Under the pieces are notes generated by a model. The model was not told the DNA's origin. It saw only the letters and a program-made list of their open reading frames with translations, and searched no databases. Below, in pieces: positions 57,346 to 64,000 of a DNA stretch of 64,000 bases (position 1 is its first letter; every line of letters begins with the position of its first letter). Source of the DNA: Norana najaformis (taxonomy: Eukaryota; Annelida; Clitellata; Crassiclitellata; Hormogastridae); NCBI GenBank assembly GCA_964023275.1, contig OZ029915.1:13398712-13462711 (forward strand). The letters run 5' to 3'. The position numbers and the translations under genes are program-made.

Positions 57346-58642
57346 AAACCGAATGGTTTGTATTCTCTAATTAATGCGTGTGGTATACCCTTGTGAGTAA
57401 AGAAGCCTATGAACCCGATATATGCGGCAATGTATTACAACTGGGCTTTTACATCTTCTTCTTATGGTTTGTCTGCTGTCAGGCAGGGTCAAACGTCCGA
57501 TGACGTCACTCCTGTTGGTACTCAGCTTCTTCTTTCAGCCTGCTGTATCCGTCCGTCATCATCCAATCCAGCAGCATCTGTCTGGGTCTTCCTCTTGTCC
57601 TCCTCCCCTCCATTCTGCCTTCAATTACGGTTCTCAAGAGTGAATCCCCTCTCAATATGTGACCAATCAATTTTCTCTATCACCTCCTTATTGTAGCTGC
57701 TATAGATCTTCCTTCTCCAACTGTTTTCAGGACCTCCTCAAATGTGGATTTGGCGGAGGATGGAAAAAGTTAGTTGGATGGCTTTTACATAGCATGTTCG
57801 AAATTTTCTCTCGAAACTTCCATATTAACTGATGTCAGAACTTGTTAAGAACGGCGAGTTTATCAAAAGGTGAATAATGAACGAATGGTGGGCTCTCGTA
57901 AATACCTATAAGAGCTGTCAGATTTTCATGTAGTAACATTCATATAAAGTAACTATTAACCATTTGGTCGAGAAAAAAGTATTTCCAACGGGAAGAAACC
58001 TTTGGTCAGTAGCTAATGATTAAGACAAAAATATTTGAAATTTATTTTGAAAACTTGTTAAATTAAAGCCTCTGGCTTTTTGAACCTGCATTTCTTAGTC
58101 ATTTGTTGCATGTCTTGTTCTGTTTGCGACCGTTGTTATTTTGAATTTCAGATAGAATGTTCAACCAAAGTCAAACAACACTTCCACACAGAATAACCTT
58201 GGGGAATTCGAAAAAAGCCGCCCAATATGCCTGCCAGTACATCAGCCAACGCACCAGTTCATGGAGTGGATGACATTCGAGGTGTTTACGCCGGTGTTCC
58301 ACTATCAGCAGTCAACCAACTGGAAGAGGAAGCCACAAACCAACAGCTGGAAATGTCTACGCTTCCGTAGAATTCCAGAAAGAACCCACCTACCAAGAAC
58401 CAAACAAGAAACGAGACGATGCAGCGTCTCCACCTTAGGTCGGTCCATTGGGAGACATCAGTGCCATGCCGTGTGCGAAGCGTGAAGCAGTTGCCTCCCC
58501 TGGTAACTCCTCAAGCGAGTCCAATTCTCATTAAATCCAAATAACTGCACAAGGAGATGTCTACGCTCTTCCAGTGAAAAATCCCAAGTCGCCTGCTGCA
58601 AACCCTTCAGGTGGAGTGGTTTACGCAAATCTGCAAACATAA

Positions 58643-59165
58643 TTTGCTGCCGATGGCAGACAGCAACGAACCACGATCAACCACAGTGAGGTTCAACGGT
58701 TGACGACAAAGAAATTTATCAACTTAACACGAAACAAAAGTTTGGTGAAAAAGTTACGGTATACAAGGTTGTAGCTAAGCCATTAAATTACAGGTAAAGT
58801 AAATAAGTAAATATCCAACGGCCCTGCGCTGAATGCAAGCAAGGTGCACATTTTTATTCTTTTAGGCCCTTGACCCTGGTTATAAAAATCTCGTTTTACT
58901 GTTAAATTCTATGTACATACATAAGGTATACAGCTAAGGTCTGTTGTTCGCAAGGTGTGTGTGTCATAGCTTGGAAGCTGCTTAGTTCTCGTATAACTGC
59001 TGAACTGTGTGCTTCAGTAAATTGTTGCTATGCATGTTCAGATTACGGACACAGGTGCCTGTAGGATGCTCAAGGAGTACAATGAGCAGCACTGCATGTG
59101 TCTGTCAGTCAGAACAGAGGTGCGATTCCTTGTTTATGACGAATAGAAAACAACAGTTGCGAAAA
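58643..59165. other. Gap between the two receptor families
   Basis: Nothing recognised. Confidence 0.4.
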
Positions 59166-59799
59166 TGATGATCGGATAGCTGGATCGTTTTGCAATTACT
59201 CAGATCACAATCAACGGCTTCTCGTCCTGAATTGACAATTGGTATGATGTTTAGACGTCCTGGTCTGTGTTACTTTGAGGATTTGGAATGACAACAACAA
59301 ACGAAGTGCTCGCAAGACACGGTTACTAAGGCGTATTATCAGAATATTAACGATAGAACGGTTTGCTGCCATGTTATTATTGAATATTATAAGCACAGAT
59401 GTTTTATCCAACTTGCCAGTCGACTATTGCGTCATCTACATATCATGGTCAACCACTTGAAGTTTTTATGTTAAGAATAGCGAGGCCAACAACACTAAAA
59501 AAGAAGGCCAAATCAAAATCACCAATTTATGTAATAGCGACTTAAATTCCTAAAAGCGCTTCCGACCTTAAAGCAAAACTACGGTCGAATGTGCTGTCGC
59601 TTAAACGCACAGAGATTCATCCACTTTAAAAACATAAATTTCACTTGGTATGCAACCAAATAACTGCATAAGGAGATGCACAACGATAATGTTTTCGATA
59701 TGACTGAATATTTTATTTTGGGAGATTTAAAGTAATAAAAATAAATTTTTATTCATACACTTTCCACAGCAACTATTCTGAAGGAGGTGTTATGTTTTA

Positions 59800-59995
59800 T
59801 GGAAGTGCGAGATAATCAAGTGGTGCGCCCCCTAGCCAACTCAAGTGTAATGAGTACACTGACAGCGTACTATCAGTGGTAAGATCAGGTGGCAAGGGAG
59901 AGGACTGGCCACGCGACCTCGATGCTAAGAAAAATAGAGTCGCTAACACTTAAAACCCATGGCTATCCCCGGGGACTAGCTTAAGGTACCGCTTT
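59800..59995 (+). mobile_element. SINE family A, copy 2
   Basis: It shares GTAATGAGTACACTGACAG, GATCAGGTGGCAAGGGAGAG and GATGCTAAG with 61481-61770. The tRNA-like head is missing or decayed. Confidence 0.7.
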
Positions 59996-60108
59996 TCAAG
60001 TTCCTACATATCGAACGCTGGGCAGAGCTAGATTCTTATCTAAGGCCAATGACGACTATAGCAAGCCTAGGAGGCGCAACGGTAATTAATAACTCATCGC
60101 TTTGGCGC

Positions 60109-60136
60109 TTACATCCGAGCAAATACAAAACCGAAA
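60109..60136 (+). promoter_or_regulatory. Second-family upstream element, copy 1
   Basis: TTACATCCGAGCAAATACAA, then AACCGAAAG. Copies lie at 60394, 61877 and 62737. No MFSI exon follows this copy at the usual distance, so it is probably orphaned. Confidence 0.5.
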
Positions 60137-60393
60137 GAATACAGTGTGGATATGCATGCACATGATCTATATAATAGTTTATGTAAACCCAATATAATAT
60201 AAACAACATTCATATTCGGTATGATCACTCTGGTACCATATTCCTCGGTAAAGGAGAAAGGTCATGATGCTTCTCTAAATATCCTATATACTGCGAGAAA
60301 CCCAGCGTGCTAATTTTAAAATGATGTACACCACTAATTATGTCTATTTAAGGCGAGCAATGATAGTGGTATTAATTATAGATATACGACTGC

Positions 60394-60421
60394 TTTACTT
60401 CCGAGTAAATACAAACCCGAA
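60394..60421 (+). promoter_or_regulatory. Second-family upstream element, copy 2
   Basis: TTTACTTCCGAGTAAATACA, then AACCCGAA. It ends about 197 bases before the ATG at 60618. The sequence from about 60290 to 60670 is repeated at 62630-63020. Confidence 0.55.
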
Positions 60422-60617
60422 GTTGAATGTAGAATGTGTGTTGTATATGTAAGCTGATGGCTGCCATACCCATAGAACTCGTTTAGTTATAGCTGCAGCT
60501 AAAATTAAATGTAACCTATAATATAACGCTGCTAAAGAAGAAATAATTCTTCAGTGGGGTATCAAATGTATTATTTTTCGCCTGTTTCTAACTGAGCACA
60601 GTTAACCAGCAGCCAAA

Positions 60618-60666
60618 ATGTTTTCTATCCATAATCGTAGGTTTAGAAGTATGACAGTATGTCTGG
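60618..60666 (+). CDS. MFSI signal-peptide exon 1 (weak)
   Basis: ATG TTT TCT ATC begins an open exon reading MFSIHNRRFRSMTVCLG and ending at a GGTAAGT donor in phase 1. It is homologous to 62080-62140 and 62959-63019 and is preceded by the same upstream sequence. The hydrophobic core is short and interrupted by arginines, so this copy may no longer work as a signal peptide. No downstream exon of its own is visible before the next copy. Confidence 0.5.
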
Positions 60667-61480
60667 GTAAGTCTTTTATTTGTTTTACTAGCTGAAGATC
60701 TTGAAGACATCATCTAATATATGACAGCATCTTGTAACTTATTTCTGCCTGATGGATTTCAAATACGCTAATATTAATAACCGTTCCTGGATGCACTAAA
60801 TTCTGTTAAAATTCTGTTGCCTTTCCTCGAGAGTGATAATCGGATAGATATAGATAGATATATAGGAAGGCTGTCGCAATCAGTTAGACCCAAATCAACG
60901 GCTTCTCATCCTAGATTGTCAGTCGACACCACATGTAGACGTCCCGGTCCGTGCTACCCTGAAGATTCGGACTGAAGACGACCAAATTAGGTGCTTGCAG
61001 CAAAAGGTTACTATTGCGTATTATCAAAATATTATGAGAGAATATTTTGCTATCATGTCAAGATTGAATATTGCAGGCAGAGGTGTTTAAAACTCCTTCT
61101 GTTCAGTCGACTACTGCGTGCATTTACGCATACATTTAAATAGTATCATCAACCACTTATTTTTATTTTTAAGTCACGAATAATGAGGCTACGAGTAAAC
61201 CAAGAAAGAGGACCAAATCGTAATCGTAATTTAAACAGCAGAACGACTCTAAATCACTAAAAGCGCTTCTACTCTAAAAGCAAAACAACGGTCGAACATG
61301 TTGACGGATTAAACGCATGGAAACTACTTAACAAACTACACAGAAATTTAAATTGGTATACAAAAAATAATGTTTCCGATTCGACTGAATATTTTACTTG
61401 GATTGTTCAAAATAATTTTAAAAAATAAAATTTTTATTCACACACTTTTTGCAGCAACTTTTCTGAAGGAGTTTTTGTGG

Positions 61481-61770
61481 GTGCTCGCGATGGTCCAATG
61501 GTTAGCATGTCAATCGTAAGGTAGTGGGTTCAAATCTCCGCCAGAGCAGAATTTTTTTGCAAGATTTTGGCTCCACTTATGCCCCTAACCAACTCAACTA
61601 TAATGAGTACACTGACGGTACACTGTACACTGTCACTAGGAAGTTGGAAGATCAGATGGCAAGGGCGAGGACTCGTCACACGCCTTCATATACCGAGGCT
61701 AAGCAAAATTGAGTCACCAACACTACACAGCAATGGCTGCCTCTCGGGGTCAGCTTAAGGTACGGCTCTT
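61481..61770 (+). mobile_element. SINE family A, copy 3 (with tRNA head)
   Basis: The head has A-box-like GATGGTCCAATGGTTAGCAT and B-box-like GTGGGTTCAAATCTCC, closed by GAGCA that could pair with TGCTC at the start, so it derives from a tRNA. The body (ATAATGAGTACACTGACGG, GATCAGATGGCAAGGGCGAG) matches the other two copies. Open frames of 62-63 codons here are the SINE itself. Confidence 0.78.
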
Positions 61771-61876
61771 AAACTTTCTATATATCATGAGATGGGTAGA
61801 ACTATATTCTAAGGCCATAGATTATAACAAAGCGTACAATAAGAAACCGAAATTAATGACCAGTCTCTCTCTTGCA

Positions 61877-61903
61877 TGCGTCCGAGCGAACACAAAACCG
61901 AAA
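61877..61903 (+). promoter_or_regulatory. Second-family upstream element, copy 3
   Basis: GCGTCCGAGCGAACACAAAA, then CCGAAAG. It ends about 177 bases before the ATG at 62080. Confidence 0.5.
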
Positions 61904-62079
61904 GAGTACAATTCTGAAATGGACACGATCTATTTTATAGCATCTGTGAATCCAATGTAGTATCGGCGACACTTGCACGTAGACTCGACTGCATGCACAA
62001 AATAATAAACTTGTGTGGCTGGTGTCAACTGTGTGCAAAGTCAGCCTATTCTCGATAGAACGTACTGATAGTCAGGACA

Positions 62080-62140
62080 ATGTTTTCGATCCAAAGATGC
62101 AGATCAATAAGTGTAGCTGTTTTATTCGTAATAGCCTTTG
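62080..62140 (+). CDS. MFSI signal-peptide exon 2
   Basis: It reads MFSIQRCRSISVAVLFVIAF plus G across the splice and ends at GGTGAGT in phase 1. The hydrophobic core is good for a signal peptide. There is no room for a lectin exon before the next MFSI exon, so it may be an alternative first exon for the C-type lectin exon at 63624 or a broken duplicate. Confidence 0.6.
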
Positions 62141-62340
62141 GTGAGTAATTTATTTTTCGTGTTACTTGAGGTTTTCGTAGCCATGGCTACAAAATGTCAG
62201 ATAAGTATCTCTCATTTACAAAATTTCTTCAGGCGTCTTGGAGATTGTCTAAGTTTCTTAGAGAAATTTTAGCTCTCACGTAGAGAAATAAGTGGCTTTC
62301 GTGCAGACATTGGTTAAAAACTGCTATATATGTATGAATC

Positions 62341-62400
62341 AGGCTATCTATATAGCGCCTTTTGTGAACCTTACAAAGGCTCTACGTTGTCGTCAGGTGT
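62341..62400 (-). repeat. Dispersed repeat, TATATAGCGCC type
   Basis: CTATATAGCGCCTTTTGTGA and the following 30 bases resemble 14577-14650. It lies in the gap after the 62080 exon. Confidence 0.45.
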
Positions 62401-62736
62401 CTACTAACGCGTTCTGCGCTTATGAATCGTGCTTTTAAATTACAATTTCTGATGTTTTAACTGCATTTACTTCCGCCCAGATATGTGCACTGAAAAAGGG
62501 ATTGGTACGCTGTATACAATACAATACAATACAAATTATATGAGATACAGAAACCCATCTTGGCAAAATTTAATTAGCAAAGAGCAAATTCGTAGGATAT
62601 TTATTGTTACCTTAAGTCGCATATTTATCTCAGGAATGCCCAGCGTCCTAATTTTAAAATGATATGCAGCACTAAATATGTTTATTTATGGCCAACAACG
62701 GTGCGAGTAATAATTACTATTCAGTCCATACGGTCG

Positions 62737-62765
62737 CTTTACTTCCGAGTAAGTACAAACCCGGA
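62737..62765 (+). promoter_or_regulatory. Second-family upstream element, copy 4
   Basis: CTTTACTTCCGAGTAAGTAC, then AAACCCGGAA. It ends about 194 bases before the ATG at 62959. Confidence 0.55.
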
Positions 62766-62958
62766 ATTGAATGCACAATTTATGCTTTATATGTAAGCCT
62801 ATGTTAGCCATACCGAAAGGGTTCCTATATAGTTATAGCCTCCAGTTAGAACGAAATGTAACGCTGCAAAGCAGAAATAAAATAATTCTTCCTTGGGATA
62901 TCGAATATATTATTCTTCACTTGTATTTAAATTGAGCAATGTTAACAGATAGTCAAGC

Positions 62959-63988
62959 ATGTTTTCTATCGAGCAGCATAAATCTATAAGCCAAATCGTT
63001 TTGCTTATAATATTTCTGGGTAAGTAAATTATGTTTGAAGTTGTTCGGGACATAATCTTAGTTAGATATAACTGCTTCATTCAAGCGACTTATGCTGAGG
63101 AGTTTTAGATATCGCTTATATTAAATATTGTTCCCGGCTTATATTATCAATTTCAGTTTAGGCTAGTTTGGAGAGATTTCATTTTGTTACGATTGGTTTT
63201 GGCAGTCAAACACAGTTTTGTCATACTACCGAGTCATGCAATGTCCCCTTCTAAGGATTTAGACAACAACACAGATATTGTAAATAGTCGTAATCGTAAT
63301 CTCAGGAACTGTGCAGCTTCCAAATGCAAATTGCAGAAACCGCTCGTAACCAAGCGTCAGTCAAAAGCAAAAAATTGGTAAGGCAGGCATGGTCAGGTTC
63401 GCGTTCAAGTTGGTTCCAAGTCGGCGCGTATATGAATACATGAATAAGCACACTTTTGACTGGAAATTGAACGTGTGTGTTGATAAATAAGTAAATTTTC
63501 AGTTGCTTATCATAAACTGGATATCCATTTTAATTAATCTCTTTGTTAATTGTTCATAATATTCTTGTTAAATGTTCATGCACTTGGCCATTCAAATCTA
63601 TGCACTAATTAATTGCACCACAGAGTTCACCGTCTTTGACAAGAGTTCTTCCAATCAAGGTGTTTGTGAGAGAAGCAATGAAAGAAACATTTCTTATTTC
63701 AAAGGAGGCGCTAAAGAATTGGATTGGAATGCAGCGTGGCACTTGTGCAATATTCAAAATTCCTCCCTGCCTGTAATTTGTAACCAGAACGAACAGCATG
63801 ATTTAACAACCTATTTAGAAACACATATAAGAAGTTCAGCCATTTGGACATCAGGGAAAAAGATTATATTCGACAAGTGGACATGGATAAATGGAGAAAC
63901 ATTCGAAAATTATGGTAAAATGTCAGTTTGTTCAATTGTGGCTGAAAACCGAGTAATGTTAAATGCTTTTTATTCTATTTATGCCTAA
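62959..63988 (+). CDS. C-type lectin domain gene, partial at window edge
   Basis: Exon 1 at 62959-63019 reads MFSIEQHKSISQIVLLIIFL (signal peptide) with a phase-1 GGTAAGT donor. Exon 2 begins after CACCACAG at 63624 and carries a C-type lectin-like fold: a cysteine near the start (NQGVCERSNE), DWNAAWHLC, WTSGKK, then FDKWTWINGETFENY and VCSIVAE. A donor-like ATG|GTAAAA at 63914 would end exon 2 in phase 1, so the rest of the domain could lie beyond the window. Alternatively the frame runs to TAA at 63986-63988, just where the last cysteine of the fold is expected. No EPN or QPD sugar-binding triplet is obvious, so calcium-dependent sugar binding is doubtful. Probably a secreted or surface recognition protein. 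Confidence 0.65.
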
Positions 63989-64000
63989 AATCGCCATATA

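Larger units (their letters stand above)
55831..58642 (+). pseudogene. Decayed receptor cassette: stalk, TM, VYA/ITIM-like tail
   Basis: Three exons fit the array's phase-1 scheme: 55831-55893 (DQGVQSATTTTKIQTT..., Thr-rich stalk), 56034-56084 (stalk) and 57132-57222 (TM, VGVGIVIIIVCIIVIIFAL, then RTTKKSAK). No signal peptide, lectin, CUB or sushi-like exon and no upstream box lie before them. The next acceptor (58151) leads at once to a stop in phase, so the spliced tail would be only a few residues. Beyond it, to TAA at 58640-58642, three frames carry a former tail with GVYAGV, NVYASV, DVYALP and VVYANL; NVYASV and VVYANL fit the ITIM pattern. Frame changes (one between about 58325 and 58345) and stops at 58436 and 58532 break it. 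It is either a pseudogene or an alternative 3' cassette for unit 6. Confidence 0.6.
59166..60670. repeat. Segmental duplication, copy A
   Basis: It aligns in order with copy B starting near 60833: shared ATCGGATAG start, AATCAACGGCTTCTC, GTCC(T/C)GGTC, GGTTACTA, GCGTATTATCA, AAAAGCGCTTC, the SINE-A body, then TCCGAGCAAATACAAAACCG. The two copies start about 1.67 kb apart. It includes a family-A SINE at about 59800-59995 whose tRNA head is lost. Confidence 0.7.
60833..62140. repeat. Segmental duplication, copy B
   Basis: Partner of 59166-60670. It carries a complete family-A SINE with tRNA-like head (61481-61770), the upstream element at 61877 and the MFSI exon at 62080. Confidence 0.7.

Noticed and set aside
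1-64000. Functional tRNA or rRNA genes and CRISPR arrays
   Set aside because: tRNA-like heads belong to SINEs; the regular repeat at 37557-39740 is a eukaryotic minisatellite without unique spacers.

Overview
The window is eukaryotic DNA from an invertebrate animal. It is AT-rich and has long introns with GT-AG borders, tRNA-derived SINEs, LINE 3' ends and a DNA transposon. The domains (SUEL lectin, CUB, sushi-like, C-type lectin) fit a marine invertebrate. A tunicate or another non-vertebrate deuterostome is plausible, but the sequence does not settle the species.

The main content (564-53130) is a head-to-tail plus-strand array of one receptor family. It holds the last exon of a copy that starts left of the window (unit 0) and six complete genes (units 1-6 at 3065-8218, 10233-17477, 20530-26273, 27463-33450, 35589-43114 and 48320-53130). 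Every complete gene has the same seven exons: signal peptide, SUEL/rhamnose-binding lectin domain, CUB domain, four-cysteine sushi-like domain, short stalk, a cysteine-laddered transmembrane helix, and a tail with two tyrosine clusters (YKTLNY and PTYSVY). All six splice into open frames of 421-455 residues. About 250-340 bases before each start codon lies one copy of a near-invariant box, TTTTGAGACGAYCCCYGACC. The layout looks like a clustered family of cell-surface recognition receptors (innate immune or allorecognition type). That role is inference from domain order, tandem duplication and a constant signalling end on a varying ectodomain.

Several exons suggest extra isoforms. Unit 1 has an in-phase alternative membrane exon after its lectin exon (4930-5051). 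Unit 5 has a second, diverged tail exon (43350-43521). Downstream of unit 6 lies a related stalk-TM-tail cassette without ectodomain (55831-58642), whose decayed tail carries four VYA motifs, two of them ITIM-like.

The right end (about 59166-63988) holds a second, unrelated family: three homologous signal-peptide exons starting MFSI, their own repeated upstream element, and one C-type lectin domain exon at the window edge. Part of this region is a tandem segmental duplication.

Introns and intergenic gaps hold mobile DNA: LINE fragments (3560-3925, 11944-12332, 26479-26760, 38218-39359, 48455-48930, 54362-54825), three SINE families, a minisatellite of about 44-bp units split by a LINE insert (37557-39740), and a complete-looking 2.2-kb DNA transposon with about 30-bp terminal inverted repeats and an intact 564-residue protein (44858-47085).
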